Shown: piece after piece, positions 55,638 through 64,000 of the stretch
Layout of the letters: each line of letters opens with the position of its first letter
Numbering within the stretch: the stretch's first letter is position 1
IMG/VR virus record: IMGVR_UViG_3300027852_000039
Span: 1 to 64,000 of that record
From: a virus
Length of the DNA: 64,000 nucleotides
Direction: 5' to 3' (one strand)
The notes under the pieces: model-generated
Told to the model about the DNA's origin: nothing
Databases searched by the model: none
Seen by the model: the letters and a program-made list of their open reading frames with translations, nothing else
Position numbers and translations under genes: made by a program

Positions 55638-58600
55638 TACGGAAGAGATCTCTTTTCATACTGCTTCTGATCCTCTCGTTCGTCTCGTCTGCGATCGCCG
55701 GGGACAAGATCTTCGACGAAGGGATCCGGATCGGAACATCGGACGAAACCAAGGACGGGACGGTCCGATACAACGGATCGAACTTCCAGGGATACAAGTC
55801 CGGATGGACGAACCTGGACGACACGGTCGCGGGTGGCGGCGCTCCCTCGGACTCCCTGTATCTGACGCTCGGGTACGACGCGGATCTCAGCGGGGAGCGT
55901 CTGTTCACACCGGGGACCGGACTCTCCGCGACAGACGCGGGAGCGAACTCAACGTACACTCTCGACGTCACATTGTCCCCATTTTCGACGACAAATCTTT
56001 CGGAGGGGTCAAACCTTTACTTTACGGATGAACGCACGGATGACCGCGTCTCGTCGCTCATACAGAACGGAACGGGGTTGACCTGGACGTACGTCGACGC
56101 TTCGAACACCTTAACCGGAAACGTCGCGCTTGTCGCGGGAGAAGGGATCGATGTCTCCGGAGTCACGATCTCCGGGGAAGACGCAAGCGACACGAACAAG
56201 GGGATCGCGACCTTTGATTCCTATTGGTTCAAGGTGACGACTGGGGATGTCTCCGCGTCCGACGATGTCGCGTTATCGTACGATACGCTTGACGGGATGG
56301 CTTTCGATAAACCCGATATGACGATCGTCGACGATGTTGGATTGAAGCTCGATATCGAGAAAGTCGGGGGAGGGGACATGAAGTTCCTCGTCGACGGAGT
56401 CATCTCGACTTTGGATTGTACGACGGGGAGCGGAGCGGGAGGGAAGGCGCGCGTATCGTTGACCGCAGGATCGGACGCTAATACTCCCGCGACGAATTAC
56501 ATTTACATCACGGGCTCGGGAGGGACCGCGACCTTGTCCGCGTCGACGTCTCTTCCGACTGGAGCGTTTGCGTGGATAGGAAAGATCATCGTTCCGGATG
56601 CGACGACCTGGACGTCGACCGGAGCATACGGATTCCAAAGATATACAGAAGCATTTCAGAACGATACGCGGGGACTTCTATCCCACGAGCGAGAGAAGCT
56701 TCGAGCGTTTGGAGCAGTCTATATTAGCGGAGTGTCTCAGAGTCTCGCGATAACGACGAACGTCGGAACTCCGGACAACGTACATCTCGTGACCGGATCG
56801 GGGTCGGTATATCAACTACATCGACAGGCGTTTCCCGCCTTCTCGACCGGACCGTATTACTACGGGAACGGGTCCAATATCTACGAAGAGATCTCTGATC
56901 TGAACGAGCTTCTGACAGATGCGGACGGGGGGTCGATGTCCGGGAAGAAGTTCAACCTTGTCGTATGGGGAGCGGTCAATGTCTCTTCAGGAGAGTGCAA
57001 ACTGTTTGTAAACCTCCCGAACGATTCGTACGTCCGGAACTCGCAAGCGATCTCGGACGTCGACAACACTTCGGACTACACGGTTCCCGACGATATGCGA
57101 TCAGTCGCGTTCATGATCTCCCGGATCGCGCTCGCGCATACGACGACGAGCGGGGGAACCTGGGTGGAACTCGGGACGTATTCCCTTCTTGGATCTCCAT
57201 ACGGAGCTAGGAGCGGAGGAGCGGGAGCGGTCGCGTCAAATGAGTTCGACGACTCGCAGTTCAGGATCTATGACGACGCGGACAATACGAAACTGATTGC
57301 GTTTCAAGCGAGCGGAATCACGACCGCGACGACGCGAACGCTCACGGCTCAGGACTCTGACGGAACGATCGCGTATCTGACGGACATCCCGACAGACATC
57401 TCGGGAGAACCTTTCTATACAGTTTCCCTTTCGGGAAATCTTTCAAATGAAACGATCTTATCAGCCGGTGAAGGAATCGATCTTGCGACGGGTGCTATCT
57501 CGGGAGAAGATGCAAGTTCATCCAACAAAGGGATCTTGTCTATTTCCGACACAGGAAACTTCACGATCACAACGGGGGATATGGTTGCCAATCTTGCGAA
57601 TGGTTCGACCTATTCAAACTTTGGTGTGGTGGGGGATGACACGTTTGATGAACTGTTTGCTGCAATAGATACGGCTTGGCCTTCGGCAACATCACCTGCT
57701 GGAAACGATGGAAATGTCCAATATAACAACGGTGGGGTGTTTGGAGGAGAGGATGAATTTTTTTGGAATGATACTAATAAGTCTCTTTCTCTTGGTACTT
57801 CTTCAAATCCCACTTCTAGTGTAAGACTTCTTGTTCAAGAAGATGATGGAACGAATGCCGCTATTCGTGTAACGACATATTCTAGTTCAGAGGAAGCTTA
57901 CGGTGGGTTACAACTTAGTCACGCACGTGGAACACCAACAATTCCATCTGCCGTTCTCGATCAAGATCACCTTGGTATTTTAGGATTTCTTGGTCACAAT
58001 GGGACCGGCATGCTACCCGGACCTCAGATTGTTGGTGCTGCAACAGAAGATTGGAGTGTTGGCAATCAGGGCTCGGGCATACTTTTGAAAACCATGATTA
58101 ATAATTCAACAACTGCGAATGCAGCCCAATGGATCGACCACGATGGCAATGTTCATATAGGTAATAATATTGATAGAACAACTAATCCTATTATTCGCCT
58201 TGAAGTATCAGAAGATGCAGCCCAAGCTCGGCAATTAATAATTGCTTATGCAGACACAGCAACATATCAATCAGGGGTTCTTGCTTTGGCACGGGGACGA
58301 GGTACAAGAGCTTCTCCAGAAGCAATTGACCTGGATGATAGTCTTGGATATTTGTTGTTTCAGGGACATGACGGGTCTGCAATCGGGCCTGGAGCTTTCT
58401 TTTATGCTGCTGCTACAGAAAACTGGTCTGGAAGTGGTCACGGTGCAAAATTAATTTTAAGGATGGTTGCAAATACTTCTACTACACCTGCTGATGCGAT
58501 AATTATTGAAAACGATGGAGCGGCACAGTTACTTGGTCAAGACGCGAACGCAGTGTCGTATTCCGTCGCTGGGTCAGGCCTGTGTCGAGAGCTTGCAGTC

Positions 58601-58651
58601 GACGAGAACGGAAATCTTATTGTCGGAAGCTCGGACGTAGCATGTCCGTGA
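55634..58651 (+). CDS. Large secreted fibre-like protein with a composition change in its C-terminal third
   Basis: 1005 residues from ATG 55634, which overlaps the previous stop; GATC-type site only. Residues 1-22 are a clear signal peptide (RKRSLFILLLILSFV, then SSAIAGDK). RYNGSNFQGYKSGWTNLDD is a common element of phage fibre repeats. The middle repeats strands with GEGIDVSGVTISGEDAS and GEGIDLATGAISGEDAS, so duplicated shaft segments. Codons ~600-970 are AT-rich and use other codons, suggesting an exchanged receptor-binding part; the last 30 residues (NAVSYSVAGSGLCRELAV) return to the core style. Confidence 0.7.
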   Translation: MIRKRSLFILLLILSFVSSAIAGDKIFDEGIRIGTSDETKDGTVRYNGSNFQGYKSGWTNLDDTVAGGGAPSDSLYLTLGYDADLSGERLFTPGTGLSATDAGANSTYTLDVTLSPFSTTNLSEGSNLYFTDERTDDRVSSLIQNGTGLTWTYVDASNTLTGNVALVAGEGIDVSGVTISGEDASDTNKGIATFDSYWFKVTTGDVSASDDVALSYDTLDGMAFDKPDMTIVDDVGLKLDIEKVGGGDMKFLVDGVISTLDCTTGSGAGGKARVSLTAGSDANTPATNYIYITGSGGTATLSASTSLPTGAFAWIGKIIVPDATTWTSTGAYGFQRYTEAFQNDTRGLLSHEREKLRAFGAVYISGVSQSLAITTNVGTPDNVHLVTGSGSVYQLHRQAFPAFSTGPYYYGNGSNIYEEISDLNELLTDADGGSMSGKKFNLVVWGAVNVSSGECKLFVNLPNDSYVRNSQAISDVDNTSDYTVPDDMRSVAFMISRIALAHTTTSGGTWVELGTYSLLGSPYGARSGGAGAVASNEFDDSQFRIYDDADNTKLIAFQASGITTATTRTLTAQDSDGTIAYLTDIPTDISGEPFYTVSLSGNLSNETILSAGEGIDLATGAISGEDASSSNKGILSISDTGNFTITTGDMVANLANGSTYSNFGVVGDDTFDELFAAIDTAWPSATSPAGNDGNVQYNNGGVFGGEDEFFWNDTNKSLSLGTSSNPTSSVRLLVQEDDGTNAAIRVTTYSSSEEAYGGLQLSHARGTPTIPSAVLDQDHLGILGFLGHNGTGMLPGPQIVGAATEDWSVGNQGSGILLKTMINNSTTANAAQWIDHDGNVHIGNNIDRTTNPIIRLEVSEDAAQARQLIIAYADTATYQSGVLALARGRGTRASPEAIDLDDSLGYLLFQGHDGSAIGPGAFFYAAATENWSGSGHGAKLILRMVANTSTTPADAIIIENDGAAQLLGQDANAVSYSVAGSGLCRELAVDENGNLIVGSSDVACP

Positions 58652-58737
58652 ACCTTGTCCGATCTTTGCGCGGAGGGTTCGTGTTAGGACTGGAGGATTA
58701 CAAAGGACCGAAGAGTCCGAAGAAAGGAGAGAGGGGA

Positions 58738-59064
58738 ATGAAAGCATCAACGAGACAATGGATCTTCCTCGCGATCATGGCAACGATGTTGATTTCGACG
58801 ACGTGCATCGCCGGGGACAAACCGGACCAGGAGCAAACGGTCGAACAGAAGGATCCGCGCGACTTTCTTCAACCATTCGATCAGTTGAACATGAAACGAT
58901 CGAACATCCTCGCTCAGATCCTCGTGAAAGAGAAAGAGATCGAAGTGCTCGAAGAACGTCTGAAGGTGAACGAGACGCGGATCCGCGTACGACAGGAAGA
59001 AGAGAGAAACATCCGACAGTATGAGGAAGAACTCCGGAGACAGGAAGAGGTCGAGAGTGAATGA
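58738..59064 (+). CDS. Secreted coiled-coil protein
   Basis: 108 residues. Signal peptide (RQWIFLAIMATMLISTTC, then IAGDKPDQ) with the same A/C-IAGDK end as the fibre protein, and a Cys that might be lipidated. The rest is a charged coiled coil (EVLEERLKVNETRIRVRQEEE in outline). GAGAGAGGGGA before ATG. It may assist or anchor the fibre protein in the envelope. Confidence 0.6.
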   Translation: MKASTRQWIFLAIMATMLISTTCIAGDKPDQEQTVEQKDPRDFLQPFDQLNMKRSNILAQILVKEKEIEVLEERLKVNETRIRVRQEEERNIRQYEEELRRQEEVESE

Positions 59065-59846
59065 AGTTCGCGATCAAAGACTTTCCTGTTTACGATTACT
59101 TCCCGGTCGTCGACTCGGAACTCGCGCAACGGGTCGACGGCCTGACGACGGGACTGTTTCAGACATCCCTGTACGATCCGGACGGAGAGACAAGCGGACA
59201 ATCCGTGACGCTCTCCGTCCTTCCGAACGGACTGTTCGCGGTCGAGTTCACTCCGAACGAGGAGGGGACATGGATTCTCAACGTCGATCATCCGACGTAT
59301 TTCCCTTACGGAAAGAGCGAAGCGTATCACGCTTTGGAGACGCTCTCGGGAGCTTTCGTTTCTACGGGATCGACCTTTTACGACGGGGTTCAGATAGTGG
59401 ATCTCGTCGACGGGGAGAGGATCGGAGGACTGGCGTCGAGCGACTTGACGATCACGTTGTACGAACCGGACGGAACGACGTCCTCGCTTCCGGTACATTT
59501 CGAGGAGATCCCAAACAAGATCTATCGAGCGGGGTTCAATCCGGACGAAGACGGACGATGGATCCTGAACGTTGACAGCGCGACGTATTTTCCGTTCGGC
59601 AAGAGCGCGGGATACGAAGCGGGGACGCACAGCGCAAGCGGACAGACTCAGATCGTCACGGTCGGATCGACAGTGTACGTCCTCGATCGACAGATCAATG
59701 CGTCGGTCAAGAAGAAAGACGTGACGGCGTCCAGGACGGGAACGGAATCGATCGTCGTGAATAAGAGGTTGACAACCGTTGTCGATTTAACATCCAGGGA
59801 AGTAACGATCTCGACCACGAAGCGACAGATAACGATCTCTCAATAA
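59061..59846 (+). CDS. Protein with two tandem beta-sandwich repeats
   Basis: 261 residues; ATGA overlap. The segment LYDPDGETSGQSVTLSVLPNGLFAVEFTPNEEGTWILNVDHPTYFPYGKS (outline) returns as LYEPDGTTSSLPVHFEEIPNKIYRAGFNPDEDGRWILNVDSATYFPFGKS ~110 residues later. Such paired Ig-like modules are usual in tail or capsid accessory proteins. The end is a strand-rich tail. Confidence 0.65.
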   Translation: MKFAIKDFPVYDYFPVVDSELAQRVDGLTTGLFQTSLYDPDGETSGQSVTLSVLPNGLFAVEFTPNEEGTWILNVDHPTYFPYGKSEAYHALETLSGAFVSTGSTFYDGVQIVDLVDGERIGGLASSDLTITLYEPDGTTSSLPVHFEEIPNKIYRAGFNPDEDGRWILNVDSATYFPFGKSAGYEAGTHSASGQTQIVTVGSTVYVLDRQINASVKKKDVTASRTGTESIVVNKRLTTVVDLTSREVTISTTKRQITISQ

Positions 59847-59859
59847 CGGGGGCATAGAG

Positions 59860-60195
59860 ATGGCACTCAACGACACTCCTTTCGATTTTTACATGGGGGA
59901 TTCGGACAGCGTCACGTTCAGGTTGAGGGAGGACGGCGCGAACAAGAACATGGATGGATTGACGGCGCGCTTTGTCGGGAAGACTGCGTTTGCCGATGCT
60001 GCGACGGAATACGTATTCGATATCGAATGTACGAATCTCGGAGAAGGAAGGGTGCGCGCGAGCTACACAGGGGACGACATGTCGGAAGAAGTGAAGGCGG
60101 GAGTCTGCGAGGTCGTCGTCATCAATGTCGATGGATCACACAAGACTTTCGATCAATGGGGATTCATTATCAACCCGGACGTATACAGGGGATAA
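59860..60195 (+). CDS. BppU-like or Ig-like virion protein
   Basis: 111 residues. GDSDSVTFRLREDGANKNMDGLTARFVGK (outline) and GVCEVVVINVDGSHKTFDQWGFII follow the plan of small N-terminal domains of baseplate and tail proteins. GGGGGCATAGAG before ATG. Virion role inferred. Confidence 0.5.
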   Translation: MALNDTPFDFYMGDSDSVTFRLREDGANKNMDGLTARFVGKTAFADAATEYVFDIECTNLGEGRVRASYTGDDMSEEVKAGVCEVVVINVDGSHKTFDQWGFIINPDVYRG

Positions 60196-60199
60196 GACC

Positions 60200-60772
60200 A
60201 TGTCTTCTCTTTGCACTCTCGACGATATTCGAATGGTGATTGACGTCGCTGACGGAGACACGAGGGACAACAGACTCCTCGAACGATTGATCGTGTTCAC
60301 GTCCGGGGTCTTCTCAAAGCTGACGAGAAGGATCTACGACGAGCGCATTCATACCGAATACTTCAACACGACTCACGGACAGAAGAAGCTCCTTCTGAAG
60401 CAATATCCCGTCACGTCCTGGAGCGGGTTGACCAGGGTCGAGGACAACGAAGCGTATGCGTCCTCAGAGTTTCAGGTCAACACGAGCGCGGGAATTGTGA
60501 TGTTGCTCGACGACACGTTCCCCGTGGGAGATCGCGAGATCGTCTTCACGTACGTCGCGGGATATACGACGTCGAACGTTCCGGACGAGATCGCGGCGGC
60601 GGTTGCAATTCAGACCGTTTCCTTTTTCAACAGCGTCAAGGAGCGTGGGTTCGAGACAGAGAAGCTCGACGCACATTCGTACAAGGCGCTCGGGGATCTC
60701 GAACCCGAATTCAAACTCGCGATCGCGGACAACATGAAGATGGGACACGCGAGCGGGTTCAACTCTCAATAA
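60200..60772 (+). CDS. Head-tail connector (gp6-like)
   Basis: 190 residues. LCTLDDIRMVIDVADGDTRDNRLLERLIVFTSGVFSKLTRR (outline), then YPVTSWSGLTRVEDN and DEIAAAVAIQTVSFFN match the helical-plus-hook pattern of HK97 gp6/SPP1 gp15-type connectors that cap the portal. Expected length and position. Confidence 0.7.
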   Translation: MSSLCTLDDIRMVIDVADGDTRDNRLLERLIVFTSGVFSKLTRRIYDERIHTEYFNTTHGQKKLLLKQYPVTSWSGLTRVEDNEAYASSEFQVNTSAGIVMLLDDTFPVGDREIVFTYVAGYTTSNVPDEIAAAVAIQTVSFFNSVKERGFETEKLDAHSYKALGDLEPEFKLAIADNMKMGHASGFNSQ

Positions 60773-60810
60773 GACTCCGACGAAGGAGCGAACGAGAGAA
60801 AGGAACGATC

Positions 60811-61548
60811 ATGGATAATCGAACGGTGTCAGTCGTGACGTGTCTTTGGAACAACATGGAATATTGGGATCTCTTCTATTCCTCGCTGAAGAGACTGTCC
60901 GCGAGGATCGATGAGCTTATCGTCGTGGACAACGGGTCGGAAGACGACACGGCGAGGATCCTCGAACAATGTCCGGACGTCACGTTCGTACGACTGGAGG
61001 AAAACCTCTTTGAAGGCGGCGGGGTTCGGTGTGCGATGAAGAAGGCGACCGGAGATCTCGTCTTCAAGTGCGACCCGGACATCGAGTTCACGAGCAACGA
61101 ATGGCAAGAACAAATGATCGAGATGTTGGACAAGGGCGAGGAGATCGGCGGCGTGGTCTGTGAGCCTTATTTCTGGCATCGATGCAAGCATAACGAGTAT
61201 CAGGAAGCGAGCGTCCTGATCGGGACTCTGTTCCTCCTGGAGAGGAAGGTTCTTGATGCGTGCGGGTATTGGGACGCGGCGCTCAAGTATGGGACGAACG
61301 AGTTCGATTACGCGGTGCGGATGCGGCGTGAGGGGTTCCGGATCGCGATCGCGGACTTCATCCCGATCAATCATTTTGTAAACCATGCAAGACTCCGAGA
61401 GATCGGAACATTCGATGTCGGTCCTCTTATTCAAGAGTCCTGGAGGGCGCTCTTCGAGAAGCTCGGGACAATGGAGTATTGGGAGATCGACGTGAACACG
61501 AGGTTCAACGGGGAATGGGACAGAGCTTCCAAACCTCCGGAGGTCTGA
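60811..61548 (+). CDS. Family 2 glycosyltransferase
   Basis: 245 residues, GAGAGAAAGGAACGATC before ATG. VSVVTCLWNNMEYWDLFYSSLK and DELIVVDNGSEDDTARIL are the GT2 nucleotide-binding start. FKCDPDIEF holds the DxD-like metal site, and a second acidic motif is in TNEFDYAVRMRREGF. Encoded among virion genes, so it may glycosylate virion proteins or change host surface sugars. Confidence 0.8.
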   Translation: MDNRTVSVVTCLWNNMEYWDLFYSSLKRLSARIDELIVVDNGSEDDTARILEQCPDVTFVRLEENLFEGGGVRCAMKKATGDLVFKCDPDIEFTSNEWQEQMIEMLDKGEEIGGVVCEPYFWHRCKHNEYQEASVLIGTLFLLERKVLDACGYWDAALKYGTNEFDYAVRMRREGFRIAIADFIPINHFVNHARLREIGTFDVGPLIQESWRALFEKLGTMEYWEIDVNTRFNGEWDRASKPPEV

Positions 61549-61552
61549 GAAC

Positions 61553-62011
61553 ATGAGAGCGGATTCAATCGTACTTCACCATAGTTTGACGCGAGACGGA
61601 AAGACGGTGTCGTGGGGTCCGATCCGGAAATGGCACACGGGACTACATCCCGAGAGTCCATACGTCAACGACCCGATGATCGATATCGGGTATCACGCGG
61701 GGATCGAATTGATTGGAGACAGACACGAGATCCTCGTCGGAAGAATGTTCGACGAAGACGGTGCTCACTGTAGACAACAGGGAATGAATAGGCGATCACT
61801 CGGGGTTCTCTTGATCGGGAACTTCGACCTTGCTCCTCCTCCTATAGACATGTGGACGCTTGCGATCAGGTTCGTTCGATCTATGTGTGATGTTCTGTAC
61901 ATCCCGAGGAATCGGGTATACGGACATCGCGAATTCACTTCCTACAAGACGTGTCCCGGAAGATTGTTCGATCTCGATAGATTCAGATCTGATCTTCTCA
62001 ACGCAGCATGA
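61553..62011 (+). CDS. N-acetylmuramoyl-L-alanine amidase (endolysin)
   Basis: 152 residues. SIVLHHSLT begins the Amidase_2/PGRP fold, with His9 or His10 as a zinc ligand. WHTGLHPES, IGYHAGIE and the closing VYGHREFTSYKTCPG, carrying the other His and the Cys ligand, follow. It cuts the bond between peptidoglycan sugar and peptide at lysis. No signal peptide, so a holin is needed; the next gene is a membrane protein. Confidence 0.9.
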   Translation: MRADSIVLHHSLTRDGKTVSWGPIRKWHTGLHPESPYVNDPMIDIGYHAGIELIGDRHEILVGRMFDEDGAHCRQQGMNRRSLGVLLIGNFDLAPPPIDMWTLAIRFVRSMCDVLYIPRNRVYGHREFTSYKTCPGRLFDLDRFRSDLLNAA

Positions 62012-62038
62012 AAACACATTCGCAAGGAGGACCGTACT

Positions 62039-62494
62039 ATGTGGGAAGGCGTATTCAAAGCTGTTGCTGGATACCTCGGACCGGGGATTGCGCTGATTCT
62101 TTTTGGGGTCGTGATCGGAATAGTCTATATGCAGCGGCGCTGCAAGGCGACACAAGAATGGTGTCAAGCGGTTAGGGAGAGGAACAAGGAGGAGGTCATG
62201 TCGAAAATCGGAGAAGCGAAAAACGGAGCGAAACAGGAGATCGACGCGCACTATCCCGCATGTCCGAACACCGGAATCCTGACCGAGCTAAGAACCAAGG
62301 TTGACGGAGAGATCGAACGCATTCATCACAGAATCACGGATGCGGAGGAACATGCGAGAGAGATCAAAGGCGACGTAAAAAGAGAGCTTGAAAGCACGAG
62401 AGGACAGATCAACACAGCGCTTACCGAGCAACAAAGATTCCTGAACGATCTCGCGCTGAAGCTTATGAATGGGGAAAGCAAAGGGAAGGGATGA
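62039..62494 (+). CDS. Membrane protein with coiled coil, possible holin or spanin-like
   Basis: 151 residues, CGCAAGGAGGACCGTACT before ATG. One transmembrane helix (YLGPGIALILFGVVIGIVYM) then a long charged helical domain (ERIHHRITDAEEHAREIKGDVKREL in outline). Position right after the amidase suggests a part in lysis; a canonical holin would be shorter. Confidence 0.55.
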   Translation: MWEGVFKAVAGYLGPGIALILFGVVIGIVYMQRRCKATQEWCQAVRERNKEEVMSKIGEAKNGAKQEIDAHYPACPNTGILTELRTKVDGEIERIHHRITDAEEHAREIKGDVKRELESTRGQINTALTEQQRFLNDLALKLMNGESKGKG

Positions 62495-62551
62495 TCCCGC
62501 TCCCTTATCGAACAAGAATACGCTTCGACGCGTGAGAAAGGCGAGAAGACG

Positions 62552-63175
62552 ATGAAGCATCGTTTACTCACTGACCGAGCTATTCTCAGGCGATCGTCGA
62601 ACATTCTTCTCGATTCGGTCGATGGCAATACGACGGCGACGTTGACTCTCGATTTGGAGATGCCCGATCCCGCTTATCTCCTGATCGAAGCGGACGACGG
62701 GGGGTCCGGATTCATCACCGGGGTCGTGAGCGGCGTCACGATGACGGAAGCGCTGACGGAAGCGCTGACAATCCCCTCGGACGGGATCCTGAAGTCGGAG
62801 AACGAGTTCGCATCCGTTGTAGGGATGACGTTCTCGAATATCGCGGGAGAGATCTCGATCCGAGCGGTCGAACGACAGGGTCAACCGAAGATGTTTTACG
62901 AAGACGTTTGCGGAATTGTTCCGTGTCGAGTGTTCGACAAGAGTTCGGTGATCGTCCCGTCTGGCCGTGGAGAGACCAGGGAGGATCAGAACAAGGTCTA
63001 TGTCGATTGGGATCATGACCGATATCGACTTTACAACAGAGATGTCTTGTACGTCTATGATCCGAAGACGCCGTCAATTCCGGGTATCACGATTGCTCTG
63101 AAGGGGGTCCGGGTGCAACGAGGGAAGAGAGGAAGACCGAGCTTCTATTCGGCGCGAGGAATACAGATCAACTAG
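62552..63175 (+). CDS. Probable virion protein
   Basis: 207 residues. An N-terminal beta-rich domain (TTATLTLDLEMPDPAYLLIEADD), a central glycine/threonine-rich part, and a final RPSFYSARGIQIN. The two cysteines at ~119 and 124 are separate. No family recognised; placed between lysis and sugar genes. Confidence 0.5.
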   Translation: MKHRLLTDRAILRRSSNILLDSVDGNTTATLTLDLEMPDPAYLLIEADDGGSGFITGVVSGVTMTEALTEALTIPSDGILKSENEFASVVGMTFSNIAGEISIRAVERQGQPKMFYEDVCGIVPCRVFDKSSVIVPSGRGETREDQNKVYVDWDHDRYRLYNRDVLYVYDPKTPSIPGITIALKGVRVQRGKRGRPSFYSARGIQIN

Positions 63176-63188
63176 GAAAGGAACATCG

Positions 63189-64000
63189 ATGAAAACATTC
63201 GCGCTCGTCATTGCAACGATCAGGGACGTCGGGTTCCTCGGGGAGTGGGACAGACATCTCGGAGGAGATACGACTGTGTACATCGTCGAAGATCGGGAGG
63301 AGAAGACCGTACAAATCCCGGAGGTTCGACAGAAAGTCGTTCATCTCTGTCACGAGGATATCGACAGGGATCTCGGAAAGGATTCATGGATCATCCCGAG
63401 GAAGACGAGCGGGATCAAGTCGTACGGAATTCTGAAAGCATGGAGGGACGGACATGAAGGGATCGCGATTCTTGACGACGACTGCTTTCCTTCCGAAAGT
63501 TCTCCGCATTGGGAAACCGATCACAAACGAATCCTCAACTCGTACGCCGTCGTCGGACAAGGCGTCTTCAATACGGTCTTCGGATTCTATCCTCGCGGGT
63601 ATCCGTTCGGACCAAGGGAAAGGGAATCGAAAATAGTGTTGAGCGTGGGAGGATGGGAACAATACCCGGACATCGACGCGAAGACCGAACTCACAAAGGG
63701 AGTGCCGGGAATATGGTGGATGACAGACGCGATCGTTCCGTACGGACAATACTTCCCGCTGTGCGGAATGAACATCGCGTTCAGGCGAGAGATCGCTCCC
63801 TTGATGTACTTCGGACTTCAGGGGAAGGGATATGAGTTCGATCGATACGATGATATTTGGATGGGAATCTTCGCGAAAGCGGTGATCGATGGGATGGGAC
63901 AAGCGATCCACGTCGGACGACCGATCGTCAGACATTCGCGCGCAAGCGACCCGAGAGAGAACCTGAAGAAAGAGACGGCGGGATATCCGGTCACGGAAAG
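63189..64000 (+). CDS. RGP/GT75-like protein (UDP-arabinopyranose mutase family), 3'-truncated
   Basis: The frame runs off the window edge; 270 codons are visible from ATG 63189 (GGAAAGGAACATCG). The family pattern is unusually complete: TFALVIATIRD, GIAILDDDCFP (the DDD metal site), FYPRGYPFGPRERES, GGWEQYPDIDA, PLCGMNIAFRR, YEFDRYDDIWMG and GRPIVRHSRAS. RGPs interconvert UDP-arabinopyranose and arabinofuranose in plants and are also found in some bacteria and archaea; self-glycosylation is known. A phage copy suggests arabinose or related sugars on virion or host. Confidence 0.85.
   Translation, partial: MKTFALVIATIRDVGFLGEWDRHLGGDTTVYIVEDREEKTVQIPEVRQKVVHLCHEDIDRDLGKDSWIIPRKTSGIKSYGILKAWRDGHEGIAILDDDCFPSESSPHWETDHKRILNSYAVVGQGVFNTVFGFYPRGYPFGPRERESKIVLSVGGWEQYPDIDAKTELTKGVPGIWWMTDAIVPYGQYFPLCGMNIAFRREIAPLMYFGLQGKGYEFDRYDDIWMGIFAKAVIDGMGQAIHVGRPIVRHSRASDPRENLKKETAGYPVTE

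Overview
The window looks like about 64 kb of a tailed bacteriophage genome, probably a siphovirus of a bacterial host. Almost every gene lies on the + strand, start and stop codons overlap in long chains (ATGA, TGATG, GTGA), and most starts follow strong GGAGG-type ribosome sites. The head genes are HK97-type (large terminase, portal fused to a MuF-like domain, prohead protease, HK97-fold capsid) and there is an amidase endolysin. No integrase, tRNA, rRNA or CRISPR array was seen. The host cannot be named from the sequence. Both window ends cut through genes, so the genome is larger than the window.

Layout. 0-4.6 kb: end of a tail module, including a tail protein carrying a seven-bladed FG-GAP-like propeller. 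4.6-18.9 kb: replication and recombination: an excisionase-like HTH protein, a tentative annealing protein, an Fe-S PD-(D/E)XK nuclease, a lambda-O-like initiator containing an iteron array (probable origin), a probable helicase loader, a Gp37/Gp68-family protein, a RuvC-like resolvase and a sliding clamp. 18.9-26.5 kb: accessory genes with a radical SAM enzyme, an NAD-dependent epimerase and a glycosyltransferase, interrupted at 22.4-24.8 kb by a block of small genes with foreign base usage. 26.5-27.1 kb: a non-coding control region with repeats and a large folded element. 27-35.3 kb: small genes around an AAA+ ATPase/DUF1257/DUF2997 trio and a DUF3150-like protein. 35.6-47.7 kb: ParB-like protein, a second radical SAM enzyme, a DUF1643 protein, many small zinc-ribbon-like proteins, and HTH proteins leading into the packaging genes. 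47.7-64 kb: terminase, portal, protease, capsid, a secreted fibre-like protein, connector, amidase, a membrane protein and two sugar enzymes (GT2 and an RGP/GT75-like protein).

How the genes fit together. The initiator, loader, clamp, annealing protein, nuclease and resolvase would make a partly self-sufficient replication and recombination system. The sugar enzymes at 20-26 kb and 60.8-64 kb suggest modification of virion, DNA or host glycans.

The most striking unexplained signal is a short motif, RR[IV][IV]RP, in at least seven otherwise unrelated proteins (an eighth has RRVVRG), mostly a few residues before the C-terminus and once between the portal and MuF domains. Codon choice at the motif differs between genes, so selection looks to be on the peptide. 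Other leading observations are a hairpin that encloses the portal ribosome site and start codon, ten hexamers phased at 11-12 bp inside the initiator gene, a slippery A-AAA-AAG where a gene changes frame, and a roughly 140-nt folded element at 26.8 kb. All family names are from reading the sequence by eye; no database search was run.
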